A program made the position numbers and the translations under genes. Of a stretch of DNA of 64,000 bases, positions 26,589-34,983 are shown in pieces. Origin of the DNA: Rathayibacter sp. SD072 (GTDB lineage Bacteria; Actinomycetota; Actinomycetes; Actinomycetales; Microbacteriaceae); contig NZ_JADILJ010000001.1 in NCBI RefSeq assembly GCF_017355185.1, forward strand, positions 161,342 to 225,341, in the 5' to 3' direction. The number at the start of each line of letters is the position of its first letter. Positions within the stretch are counted from its first letter, which is position 1. The notes under the pieces were generated by a model. It did not search any database, had not been told where the DNA came from, and saw only the letters and a list, made by a program, of their open reading frames with translations.

Positions 26589-27824
26589 ATGCCGATCCGC
26601 CAGCACCCCCGATCCCGACTCCTCGCCGCCGTCCTGGCCCTCGGAGTCGCCGCCGCCGCCCTCGTCGCCGCCCCGACGGCGGCCGCTGCGGTCGCCCCCG
26701 CGTCGATCGCCCTCTCCCCGGCGTCCGGCCCGGTCGGGACGAACGTCGTCGTCACCGGGGCAGCCTTCCCGAAGCGCTCCGCGGGATCGCTCTCGGTGCT
26801 CGGGCGCTCCGCCGCCTTCACGACCAACGGCTCGGGCGCGTTCACGGCGTCGATCACGATCCCCGCCGCGCCTGCCGGCCCGGCGACCGTCTCGGCGCGA
26901 GCCGGCTCGGCGACGGCGACGGCGGTCTTCACCGTCACCGCCCCTCCGGCCGCGCCCGTGATCAGCAGCGCGCGACTCCGCTTCGGGGTCACGACCCCCG
27001 GCGGAGCGTCCGCGAACGCCGAGCTCGACGCCGTCGCGACGCTGGCCGGCGAGAGCCCGTCGATTATCGTCTCGTACCAGGACTTCGGACAGCCGGCTCC
27101 GCTCGCGGACCTGCGCAGCGTCGCCGCCCGCGGGGCGACGAGCCTGATCACCTGGGAGCCCTGGCGCTGGGGCGGCGGCGTCGACCAGCCCGCCTACTCC
27201 TCCGCGCGCATCCTCGCCGGCGACCACGACGCCTATCTCACGAGCTGGGCGCGGGACCTCGCCGCCTGGGGCTCGCCCGTCCTGCTCCGCTACGCGCACG
27301 AGATGAACGGCGACTGGTACCCCTGGTCGGACGGCGTGAACGGGAACGCCCCGGGCTCCTACGCGGCCGCCTGGAACCACGTGCACGCGATCTTCCAGGC
27401 GCAGGGCGCGACCAACGTGCAGTGGGTGTGGAGCCCGAACGTGCCCTACGACGGATCGGTCCCGCTCGACACGCTCTTCCCGGGTTCCGACTCCGTCGAC
27501 GTCCTCGCGCTGGACGGCTACAACTGGGGCACGGCGACGACCTGGAGCTCCTGGACGTCCGCCGGCGCGCTCTTCGCCCCGGGGCTGGACCAGGTGCGGT
27601 CGCTGGCCCCCGGGCTCCCGATCCTGATCGGCGAGACGGCGTCCGCCGAGGCCGGCGGCTCGAAGGCGGCCTGGATCAGCGACCTGGTCGGGTACCTGAA
27701 CGTCCAGCAGGACGTGGTCGGCCTGGTGTGGTTCCACCACGACAAGGAGGTGGACTGGCGGATCGACAGCTCGCCGTCCTCCGCCGCCGCGTTCGCCGGC
27801 GCCCTCGCCGCCCGCCGGGCCTGA
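26589..27824 (+). CDS. Secreted GH26-type beta-mannanase-like glycoside hydrolase with IPT/TIG domain
   Basis: A 411-aa protein with an Arg-rich signal peptide (cleavage near TAAAA, residue 34), an IPT/TIG Ig-like domain at about 38-118 and a TIM-barrel catalytic domain. E238 in RYAHEMNGDWYPW and E349 in PILIGETASAEAGG fit the acid/base and nucleophile of family GH26. Expected role: extracellular hydrolysis of beta-mannan or related plant polysaccharide. There is no carbohydrate transport gene nearby. The ATG has a GAGGAG ribosome-binding site 8 nt upstream. Confidence 0.86.
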   Translation: MPIRQHPRSRLLAAVLALGVAAAALVAAPTAAAAVAPASIALSPASGPVGTNVVVTGAAFPKRSAGSLSVLGRSAAFTTNGSGAFTASITIPAAPAGPATVSARAGSATATAVFTVTAPPAAPVISSARLRFGVTTPGGASANAELDAVATLAGESPSIIVSYQDFGQPAPLADLRSVAARGATSLITWEPWRWGGGVDQPAYSSARILAGDHDAYLTSWARDLAAWGSPVLLRYAHEMNGDWYPWSDGVNGNAPGSYAAAWNHVHAIFQAQGATNVQWVWSPNVPYDGSVPLDTLFPGSDSVDVLALDGYNWGTATTWSSWTSAGALFAPGLDQVRSLAPGLPILIGETASAEAGGSKAAWISDLVGYLNVQQDVVGLVWFHHDKEVDWRIDSSPSSAAAFAGALAARRA

Positions 27825-27870
27825 CGGCACCGCCTTGCGACCGGGCGACGAGGGCGGTTAGCTCGGAGGC

Positions 27871-28509
27871 ATGCGACTCACCAAGCTCGAGCACGCCGCC
27901 GTCCTCGTCGAGGAGGCCGGATCCCGCCTCGTGATCGATCCCGGAGGATTCACGCGTCCCGTCGAGGGAACCCCCGGGACCGTGGCCGTGGTCCTCACCC
28001 ACGAGCACCCGGACCACTGGACGCCCGAGCAGCTCGAGCGCCTGCGCTCGGCGAACCCGTCGATCCGCTTCTTCGGACCGGCGGGCGTCGCGGCGGCCGC
28101 GGAGGGCTTCGCGGTCGAGACCGTCGCCGACGGCGACACCGTCGAGGCCGGTCCCTTCGAGCTGCGGTTCTTCGGCTCGCGGCACGCGGTCATCCACAGC
28201 TCGATCCCCGTGATCGACAACGTCGCGGTGCTGGTGAACGGGCGCTTCTACTACGCGGGCGACTCCTTCACCCGGCCCGACGGAGTCGACGTGGAGATCC
28301 TGGCCGCGCCCTCCGGTGCTCCCTGGATGAAGATCGCCGAGTCGATGGACCACGTGCTCGCCCTCGCACCGCGGCACGCCTTCGCGACGCACGAGGGGGT
28401 GCTGTCCGCGCCGGGCCGGAGCATGGGCCACGACCGACTCGGCTGGGCGACCCGCGAGGGCGGCGGCGAGTACCACGCACTGGAGCCCGGGGACGTGCTC
28501 GAGGTCTGA
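27871..28509 (+). CDS. Metallo-beta-lactamase-fold hydrolase
   Basis: A 212-aa MBL-fold protein. The zinc-binding THEHPDHW motif lies near residues 43-50; RHAVIHSS and YYAGDSFTRPD provide further ligands, and FATHEGVLS lies near the C-terminus. It resembles UlaG/YtnP-like small MBL hydrolases; the substrate is unknown. It starts 46 bp after the GH26 gene and converges on the NUDIX gene with 2 bp between stops. TTAGCT 7 nt upstream of the ATG may be a -10 element. Confidence 0.85.
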   Translation: MRLTKLEHAAVLVEEAGSRLVIDPGGFTRPVEGTPGTVAVVLTHEHPDHWTPEQLERLRSANPSIRFFGPAGVAAAAEGFAVETVADGDTVEAGPFELRFFGSRHAVIHSSIPVIDNVAVLVNGRFYYAGDSFTRPDGVDVEILAAPSGAPWMKIAESMDHVLALAPRHAFATHEGVLSAPGRSMGHDRLGWATREGGGEYHALEPGDVLEV

Positions 28510-28511
28510 GC

Positions 28512-29012
28512 TCAGCGAGCGCCCGGCCAGCCGGGAGCGTCCGAGTCGGCGACGCTCGCGAGGTCCGCTGCGAAGTCGAAACGCCAGCGCGCGCTGTCCC
28601 CGTTCCGCAGGACGCCGGGGGCCCAGAACCTCGCGTCGTCCCACATCCGCTCGAACGGGACGTCGTCCACCGCGACGAAGGATGCGGCGAGCTCGCTCGA
28701 CTCCGTCACCTCACCCGAGAACCGGCGGCAGAGGAAGACGTGCGACCGCTGGCTCCACTCGGGCCGGTGCGGGAAGCGGTAGTCCAGGATCCCGTGCGCG
28801 ACGAGATCACGCGGCTCGGCGTGCAGCCCGACCTCCTCGGCGAGCTCCCGCACGGCGGCCTCGACCGGCGACTCCCCCGGCTCGAGCTTCCCGCCCGGAG
28901 CGACGACGCGGCCCCGCCCCAGACCCCGGCGCTTCTCGCCGAGCAGCACCTCGGCGCCTCCCGCGCGCTCGCGAAGGACGTAGACCACGCACACCTCGGG
29001 CAGTGGAGTCAC
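28512..29012 (-). CDS. NUDIX hydrolase (MutT-like)
   Basis: A 166-aa protein with a perfect Nudix box, GX5EX7REUXEEXGU, from GGKLEPGES to RELAEEVGL (about residues 40-63). The length and the WSQRSHVFLCRRFSGE region resemble MTH1/8-oxo-dGTPases, which sanitise oxidised nucleotides; the specificity is inferred. The GTG start has a GGAGG ribosome-binding site. Confidence 0.9.
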   Translation of the reverse strand: MTPLPEVCVVYVLRERAGGAEVLLGEKRRGLGRGRVVAPGGKLEPGESPVEAAVRELAEEVGLHAEPRDLVAHGILDYRFPHRPEWSQRSHVFLCRRFSGEVTESSELAASFVAVDDVPFERMWDDARFWAPGVLRNGDSARWRFDFAADLASVADSDAPGWPGAR

Positions 29013-29059
29013 CGCGCACCTCCGCTCTCGCGCGGGCCGGAGGCCGGTGACCGCCGTCG

Positions 29060-29065
29060 TAGGCT
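29060..29065 (+). promoter_or_regulatory. Leaderless -10 element of the M20 peptidase gene
   Basis: TAGGCT with 6 nt to the GTG at 29072. Confidence 0.55.
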
Positions 29066-29071
29066 AGCCCG

Positions 29072-30427
29072 GTGACGACCACCTCCGCGCTCGAGCGCTT
29101 CCAGGCCCTGCTGCGGGTCGACACGGTGTCGCACTCCGACGAATCCGCGACCGACTGGTCGCGCTTCGAGGTCTTCGTCGAGCTGCTCGAGCAGTTCTAC
29201 CCGGCCCTGCACGGCGCGCTGGAGCGCGAGATCGTCGCCGGGCACTCCCTGCTCTGGCGCTGGCGCGGCACGGTCGACGGCGATCCCGCGGTGCTGATGG
29301 CCCACTACGACGTCGTCAGCGTCACCCCGGAGGACTGGTCGAGCTCGCCGTTCGCCGCCGACACCGTCCTGCGGCCCGACGGGCGCACCTCGGTGATCGG
29401 CCGCGGCGCCCTCGACGACAAGGGCTCGCTCGTGGCCCTGCTCGAAGCGGTCGAGGCCGCGGTGCTGCGCGGCGAGCGTCCCGAGCGCGACGTCTACCTC
29501 CTCTCGACGCACAACGAGGAGACGGCCGGCGACGGCGCGCCCTCGGTCGTCGCCCTGCTCGCCGCGCGCGGCGTGCGGCCCCGCTTCGTGCTGGACGAGG
29601 GCGGCAACGTCCGCCGCGGCATCCTGCCCGGCGTCACCACTCCGATCGCCGTCGTCGGAGTGACCGAGCGCGGCATCATGAACCTCGAGCTGACCTGCCG
29701 CGACGCCGGCGGCCACGCCTCCGCTCCCCCGCCCTTCCCGGGGCTCCTCGCCACGCAGCGGCTCGCGCGGGCCATCCACCGGCTGACCGAGAACCCGTTC
29801 CCGTCCACGCTGCCCGAGCCGATCGCCGAGCTCGTGCAGGCGGCCTCTCCGCACGCCGATGCGGCGCACGCCGTCTGGTACGCCCGCCCGCACGAGCACC
29901 CGGACGCGGTGATCGGCGCCCTCGCCGCGCACTCCAACCGCTCGGCCGCGATGCTGCGCACCACCGTCGCCGTCACCCAGCTCCGCGGCAGCACCGGCGC
30001 GAACGTCCTCGCGTCGACCGCCAGCGCGGTCGCGAACGTGCGGATCAACCCGGGCGGCACCGTCGCGGGAGTGGTCGCCCGGATCCGCGACGTCATCGAC
30101 GACCCGCAGGTCGAGGTCGAGGTCCGGGTGGCGCACGAGCCCTCCCCGGTCTCCTCGACCGGCGAGCGGGGCGACGGCGGACCCTACGACGTGCTGCGAT
30201 CCGTGATCCACGAGGTCTTCCCCGAGGCGATCGTCGCGCCGTACGTGCAGACCGGCGGCAGCGACGCCCGCCACTTCCACGCGATCAGCGACGGCGTCTA
30301 CCGCTTCATCCCCTTCGAGATCAGCCCGCAGCAGCAGCTCGGCATCCACGGAGCCGACGAGTCGGTCGAGGTCGACCAGTTCGAGCGCGCGATCGAGTTC
30401 TACGAGCGGCTGCTGCACCGGCTCTGA
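29072..30427 (+). CDS. M20/M25/M40 family metallopeptidase
   Basis: A 451-aa zinc peptidase. Metal ligands are seen in VLMAHYDVVSV (His, Asp), GRGALDDKGSLVALLEA (Asp), STHNEETAGDGA (catalytic and ligand Glu) and the C-terminal GGSDARHFH (His). A dimerisation/lid domain lies between about residues 205 and 330. Members are dipeptidases, carboxypeptidases or amino-acylases in the cytoplasm; the substrate is not evident. GTG 29072 is chosen from the TAGGCT element 6 nt upstream. Confidence 0.92.
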   Translation: MTTTSALERFQALLRVDTVSHSDESATDWSRFEVFVELLEQFYPALHGALEREIVAGHSLLWRWRGTVDGDPAVLMAHYDVVSVTPEDWSSSPFAADTVLRPDGRTSVIGRGALDDKGSLVALLEAVEAAVLRGERPERDVYLLSTHNEETAGDGAPSVVALLAARGVRPRFVLDEGGNVRRGILPGVTTPIAVVGVTERGIMNLELTCRDAGGHASAPPPFPGLLATQRLARAIHRLTENPFPSTLPEPIAELVQAASPHADAAHAVWYARPHEHPDAVIGALAAHSNRSAAMLRTTVAVTQLRGSTGANVLASTASAVANVRINPGGTVAGVVARIRDVIDDPQVEVEVRVAHEPSPVSSTGERGDGGPYDVLRSVIHEVFPEAIVAPYVQTGGSDARHFHAISDGVYRFIPFEISPQQQLGIHGADESVEVDQFERAIEFYERLLHRL

Positions 30428-30630
30428 GCCGATCCGCCCTCGTTCCTCCGGTTCGCGCCGCTTCCTGGGAAAAGCGTTCGATGACGCGCCGCGCCGTGTT
30501 GGCCCCTCGTTCACCCCGCGATGATGGACTGGCGTCAGCGGGTGCAGTCCTGGATCCCGCGTCGTACCTTCGCCAGTGCCGATGCTGGAACAACCGATTC
30601 AGCTCCCGCCGATCGTGAAACCCGAGGATC

Positions 30631-31584
30631 ATGACTGTCCGTCAGGCCGAGTACCCGCGGCCCAACCACTTCATCCTTCATCTCAGCGACACCCACTTCA
30701 TCGCGGGCGACGGGGGCCTCTACGGCTCCGACGTCGACAGCGAGGCGCAGCTCCGCCGGCTCTTCGACGAGCTCGAGGAGTCCGGCGGACGGCCGGAGGC
30801 GATCGTCATCACCGGCGACCTCGCCGACAAGGGCGAGCCGGAGGCGTACGCCAAGCTCCGCGCGGTCGTCGAGCCGGCGGCCGCCCGCCTCGGCGCCGAG
30901 GTGATCTGGGTCATGGGCAACCACGACGACCGCGGTGCGTTCCGCTCGGAGCTGCTCGACCAGCTCCCGACCACGCAGCCCGTCGACCGCGTGCACGACG
31001 TGAACGGTCTGCGCATCATCGCGCTCGACTCGACCGTGCCCGGCGCCCACTACGGCGAGATCTCGGACGCGCAGCTCGACTGGCTCGCCGAGGAGCTGGC
31101 GAGCCCGGCACCCCACGGCACGATCCTGGCGCTGCACCACCCGCCGGTGCCGTCCGTGCTCGACCTCTCGGTGCTCGTGGAGCTGCGCGACCAGCCGGCC
31201 CTGGCCGAGGTCCTCGAGGGGTCCGACGTCCGCAGCATCATCGCGGGCCACCTGCACTACTCCTCCACCGCCACCTTCGCGGGGATCCCCGTATCGGTCG
31301 CCTCGGCCACCTGCTACACCCAGGACCTCAACGTCCCGGTCGGCGGCACCCGCGCGCGGAACGGCGCCCAGGCGTTCAACCTCATCCACGTCTACGACGG
31401 CACGGTGCTGCACTCGGTCGTGCCGATCGGCACCTCGACCGAGGTCTCGTACGTCTCGGCGAACGAGACCGAGCGGATCCTCGCGGCCGCCGGCGTCGAG
31501 ATCGCCCCGGCCACCGCGGCACCGGTCTCGCGCGACGAGGCGCTCTACCCGCCGCTCGAGGAGCGCGTGGGCGTGAGCGCCTAG
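30631..31584 (+). CDS. Rv0805-like cyclic-nucleotide phosphodiesterase (class III metallophosphoesterase)
   Basis: A 317-aa binuclear metallophosphoesterase. Metal motifs: [33 protein letters not shown] and IAGHLHYS. The whole protein closely resembles mycobacterial Rv0805, which hydrolyses 2',3'- and 3',5'-cyclic nucleotides, including the VELRDQ and ATCYTQDL regions. The ATG has a gagga ribosome-binding site. The 203-bp spacer before it holds nothing else recognisable. It converges on the small gene at 31613. Confidence 0.9.
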   Translation: MTVRQAEYPRPNHFILHLSDTHFIAGDGGLYGSDVDSEAQLRRLFDELEESGGRPEAIVITGDLADKGEPEAYAKLRAVVEPAAARLGAEVIWVMGNHDDRGAFRSELLDQLPTTQPVDRVHDVNGLRIIALDSTVPGAHYGEISDAQLDWLAEELASPAPHGTILALHHPPVPSVLDLSVLVELRDQPALAEVLEGSDVRSIIAGHLHYSSTATFAGIPVSVASATCYTQDLNVPVGGTRARNGAQAFNLIHVYDGTVLHSVVPIGTSTEVSYVSANETERILAAAGVEIAPATAAPVSRDEALYPPLEERVGVSA

Positions 31585-31612
31585 CCGACCGGCGGAATCG
31601 GCCGCAGGCGCG

Positions 31613-31792
31613 TCAGCGCCGTGGTCGGTTCCGCGCGCGGTCGCGGCCGAACAGGTGCCCGGCGAAGGCCAGCGCGGCCGCGAGGGCGAGCCCGACGCCT
31701 GTCCCCGCTCCCACGCCGATGCCGGGGAACACGAGCGAGCTCGCGATCCCCAGCAGAAGTCCGACGACCGCGCCGCCGACGCTCCAGAGCAC
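31613..31792 (-). CDS. Small Gly/Ala-rich membrane protein (hypothetical)
   Basis: A 59-aa ORF starting with GTG two bases after the Stealth gene stop. The product has two hydrophobic, glycine-rich segments (SVGGAVVGLLLGIASSLVF and GVGLALAAALAFAGHLF) and a basic tail (GRDRARNRPRR), so a two-helix membrane hairpin with a cytoplasmic tail is likely. No family is recognised. The close coupling suggests co-expression with the Stealth enzyme. Confidence 0.5.
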   Translation of the reverse strand: MLWSVGGAVVGLLLGIASSLVFPGIGVGAGTGVGLALAAALAFAGHLFGRDRARNRPRR

Positions 31793-31794
31793 GG

Positions 31795-33339
31795 TCAGTC
31801 CTCGCGCTCCCACGGGGCCGCGATCGGGTAGTACTCCTCCAGGAAGCCGATGACGGCCTTGGTGCGCGCCTCGGCCGAGATCTCGGGGAAGCTGCCGTCG
31901 TTGAGGCAGAAGAAGTCGACGCCGCGGTTCTTCAGCAGCTTCTTCATGTCCTTCAGGCCCTGGTGCATCGTCGTGTCGACGTACTTCACCTTGGCGTTCT
32001 CCTGCACGACCGCGCGCCCGGTCATCAGCGCGTAGTAGTGGTAGAGCGAATTGGTGACCGAGACGTCGCTCGAGGAGCGGAAGCGGCTCGCGGCGGTCGC
32101 TGTGAACTCGGGCTCGAACTCGGTCTCGAGCTCGGCCATGACGCTCTTTCGCAGCGGAGTCGCCGCGTGCTCGAGGTGACGGGTGGTCATCGCACCGAAG
32201 CGCTCGCGCAGCAAGCGCCGGTTGACGCGCGCGGCGTTCTCGAAGCCGCTCCGGGAGGCGTTGGAGTCGCCCATGCCGATGCGGGTCGTCGCCTCGATGA
32301 ACTTGGTGATGCCTCCGGGCGAGAAGAAGATCGACGGATCGACCGGGCGCCCGAAGAACATGTCGTCGTTGGAGTAGAGGAAGTGCTCGGCGAGCCCGGG
32401 GATGCGGTGCAGCTGGCTCTCGACGGCGTGCGAGTTGTGGGTCGGCAGCACCGAGAGATCGCGGAAGTGGTCCTCGCTGCGCACGAGCGTGACGTCGGGG
32501 TGCTCGTCGAGCCAGCGGGGACGCGGCGAGTCGGTGACGATGTAGATGTGCCGGATCCAGGGCGCGTACATGTAGACGCTGCGCAGCGCGTACTTGAGCT
32601 CGTCGATCTGGCGGAAGCGGGCGGGGGCGTCGTCGCCCTCGCCGACCACGTAGCTGGCCATCCGGGCGGCGCGGGCGCGCTGGAACTCGAGATCGGTGCC
32701 GTCGACCCACGAGAAGACGATGTCGACCTCGAAGCGGATGTCGCTCACGAGCGGCTCGAACATGCCCTCGAAGGTCGGCCAGGTGCGGCCGTAGGCCTCG
32801 ACGTGCGCGTCGATGGCCTCGGTCACCGGGAGGCTGTTGCGCATGAGCGCGTTCTCGGCAGGAGTGATGATCTCCTCCTCGCCCACCTTCCACAGCTCGA
32901 GACGCACTCCACTGCGGGCGCCGTAGCGGAGCGAGCCGGTGGAGGAGACGCGGGGGCGGAAGAGCGAGAAGACGTGGGCGCGCGGGTAGGGCGCGATCAT
33001 GCCCTCGGCGATCAGGTGCGGCGGCGTGCCGCGCTTGTCGAGGGTCTTCACGTAGAAGGGCTCGGTCGCGAAGGCGCGGGCCAGCAGGGTCGCGAGCTCG
33101 GTGCCGAGCGAGCGGTCGACCGCGAGGAACGGAGCGCCGTCGGTGCCGCGGATCAGCCGGTAGGGGAACTCCGCCTCGTCGAGCACCTCGCCGATCGCGA
33201 TCAGGTCCTCGGTCCAGGCTGCTTTCGGCGTCGTACTCGAGTTCACCAGCGAGAACAGACCGGCGTGGACGACGACGTCGTCCCGGTCGAAATGGCGGGG
33301 ACGCAGGAGCGGGGACGGGAGAGCACGGACGGAAGGCAT
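31795..33339 (-). CDS. Stealth-family sugar-phosphate transferase
   Basis: A 514-aa cytosolic protein with the four conserved Stealth regions: CR1 near residue 206 (DIVFSWVDGTD), CR2 (RFRQIDELKYALRSVYMY, IYIVTDSPRP), the CR3/CR2 end (HFLYSNDDMFFGRP) and CR4 (LNDGSFPE region). The family includes bacterial capsule hexose-1-phosphoryltransferases and human GNPTAB. It would build phosphodiester-linked cell-surface glycans. No other glycan gene is adjacent, so it is an orphan. GATAAT lies 7 nt before the ATG. Confidence 0.9.
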   Translation of the reverse strand: MPSVRALPSPLLRPRHFDRDDVVVHAGLFSLVNSSTTPKAAWTEDLIAIGEVLDEAEFPYRLIRGTDGAPFLAVDRSLGTELATLLARAFATEPFYVKTLDKRGTPPHLIAEGMIAPYPRAHVFSLFRPRVSSTGSLRYGARSGVRLELWKVGEEEIITPAENALMRNSLPVTEAIDAHVEAYGRTWPTFEGMFEPLVSDIRFEVDIVFSWVDGTDLEFQRARAARMASYVVGEGDDAPARFRQIDELKYALRSVYMYAPWIRHIYIVTDSPRPRWLDEHPDVTLVRSEDHFRDLSVLPTHNSHAVESQLHRIPGLAEHFLYSNDDMFFGRPVDPSIFFSPGGITKFIEATTRIGMGDSNASRSGFENAARVNRRLLRERFGAMTTRHLEHAATPLRKSVMAELETEFEPEFTATAASRFRSSSDVSVTNSLYHYYALMTGRAVVQENAKVKYVDTTMHQGLKDMKKLLKNRGVDFFCLNDGSFPEISAEARTKAVIGFLEEYYPIAAPWERED

Positions 33340-33383
33340 GATTCACATTATCCGCCGCCTGTTTCCCGTGCGTTACCGCCGGA

Positions 33384-34907
33384 TCAGCTTGACAGCGAGT
33401 CGAATCGCGCGAAGGCCTCGTCGGCGGCGCTCTGCGCATCCCGGGCCCGGTGCCCCTCCTCGGCGAACGCGACGCCGAGGGCCGAGGCCGGCTCGCCGAG
33501 CCGGGCGGCGCGAGCGGAGTGCTCGCCCAGTGCGCGGCGTGCGGCGAGCGCGTCGCGCTGCTCCCCCAGCGCGTCCGCGATGTCCTCCGCGACGCTCCCC
33601 CTCCGGTGCACGCGCGGGCCGACCGCGGAGGGGACGACCGAGCGCCACGCCTCGACGACGTAGCGCAGCCGCTTCGCCGCCTTGCGGACCTCGTGCCGAT
33701 CCGGTCCGCTGCGCGCTGTCTCCAGACGCGACAGCTCCTTCTTCAGCGACCGCTTCACCAGCTTCCGAGCGCTCGAGCCCGCCTTCGCGGTCCTCGGCGG
33801 GTCTCCGATCAGCTCGTCGAGCGACGCCAGCAGGTCGAGGTACCGGCCGCCGCGCAGAGTGCGGGCGACGCGACGGAGCGCGACACCGTGCCGGCCCTCG
33901 ATGTCGACCAGGATGCTCGACTCCGACACGGCGGCCGCGGGCAGCTGCTCGGCGGCGGCGGCGAGACCGGCGCGCAGCCGGGCCCCCAGCACCTCCTCGT
34001 CCCGCGCGGCGCCGAGGACTCCGCCCAGCCAGCGCAGCTCGTCGCGGATCGGATCGGTGGCGCTGCGGTCCAGGACCGAGCGGGAGGCGGCGAGCACGCT
34101 GCGCAGCCGCCGGCAGAGCGTCCGCATCCGGTGCAGTGCGTTCTCGGCCTCGAGGCGCACGAAGGGGTCGACGGCGCGGAGCTCGGCCAGCAGCTCGACG
34201 ATCGCGGCGAGCGCCGCCTCTCCCCCGTCGCGCGAGGCGGGGCGCTGCACGTCGATCGGCCCCCCGGTCGCGCGGGCGAGCTTCGAGGCGCTCTCGGCCG
34301 GCCGCGCGCCGCTCGCGAGCAGCCGCCGCTCCACCGCCTCGAGCACCGCCTCCCCCTCGTCCCCGGGAGCATCGACGAGCTCGACCTCCCACTCCCGCCA
34401 GCGCCGCTCGACTCCGGTGCGCTCGTCGCGGGCGACGACGAGGTCGTCGGCCACCTCGGCGAGCTGGCGCCCGTCGGCGGCGAGCACGCGGGTGATCCCC
34501 CGCGACGTCTCGAGCAGGGCGAGGGGCTCGAGCCGCGAGCGGCCGACGTGGCCGAGCACCGCCGAGCGGATGACCGCCGGCACCGTGCTGGACTCGGTGA
34601 GCGGCGCGTGGATCTCGGTGCGCCCCGCGGAGCCGGGAAGCTTGACGTGCCAGCCCTCGTCCGCTCCGCCCGCCCGGCGCCGCAGGGTGATGCGGCCGCG
34701 CGAGAGGGCGCGCCCCGAGGTGTCGAAGTACTCGGCCCGCAGAGCGACCGGGGCCTGGCGCTCCGTGGACGCCACCGGTCCGGCTCCCGCGAGATCGGGC
34801 AGCTCGGTCTCGGCGCCGACGTCGTACTTGCGCTCGATCTCGGTCTGCGTGTGCGCGGTGCGACCCCCGGTCGCGGCGGGCTTCTTCGACTTCTTCGCAC
34901 TCGGCAT
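33384..34907 (-). CDS. CYTH-CHAD domain protein
   Basis: A 507-aa fusion. The N-terminal CYTH (triphosphate tunnel) domain begins with QTEIERKYDV and contains EYFDTSGRAL, ITLRRRAGG and WHVKLPG, the ExExK and basic tunnel residues. The C-terminal half is a CHAD domain, alpha-helical with conserved His/Arg: ENALHRMRTLCRRLRSVL and DRHEVRKAAKRLRYVVEAW. CYTH enzymes hydrolyse inorganic triphosphate or make cyclic AMP, and CHAD binds polyphosphate; a polyphosphate-linked role is likely. ATG 34907 is chosen at the start of the Lys-rich N-terminus. Confidence 0.9.
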   Translation of the reverse strand: MPSAKKSKKPAATGGRTAHTQTEIERKYDVGAETELPDLAGAGPVASTERQAPVALRAEYFDTSGRALSRGRITLRRRAGGADEGWHVKLPGSAGRTEIHAPLTESSTVPAVIRSAVLGHVGRSRLEPLALLETSRGITRVLAADGRQLAEVADDLVVARDERTGVERRWREWEVELVDAPGDEGEAVLEAVERRLLASGARPAESASKLARATGGPIDVQRPASRDGGEAALAAIVELLAELRAVDPFVRLEAENALHRMRTLCRRLRSVLAASRSVLDRSATDPIRDELRWLGGVLGAARDEEVLGARLRAGLAAAAEQLPAAAVSESSILVDIEGRHGVALRRVARTLRGGRYLDLLASLDELIGDPPRTAKAGSSARKLVKRSLKKELSRLETARSGPDRHEVRKAAKRLRYVVEAWRSVVPSAVGPRVHRRGSVAEDIADALGEQRDALAARRALGEHSARAARLGEPASALGVAFAEEGHRARDAQSAADEAFARFDSLSS

Positions 34908-34971
34908 GGTCCATTCTGCGCACGGCGGACGCGTGCGGCGCACCCCGGGGCGCCCGGGTGCCGCTCCGGCC

Positions 34972-34977
34972 TAGGCT
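34972..34977 (+). promoter_or_regulatory. Leaderless -10 element of the S9 peptidase gene
   Basis: TAGGCT with 6 nt to the ATG at 34984. Confidence 0.55.
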
Positions 34978-34983
34978 GAGGGG

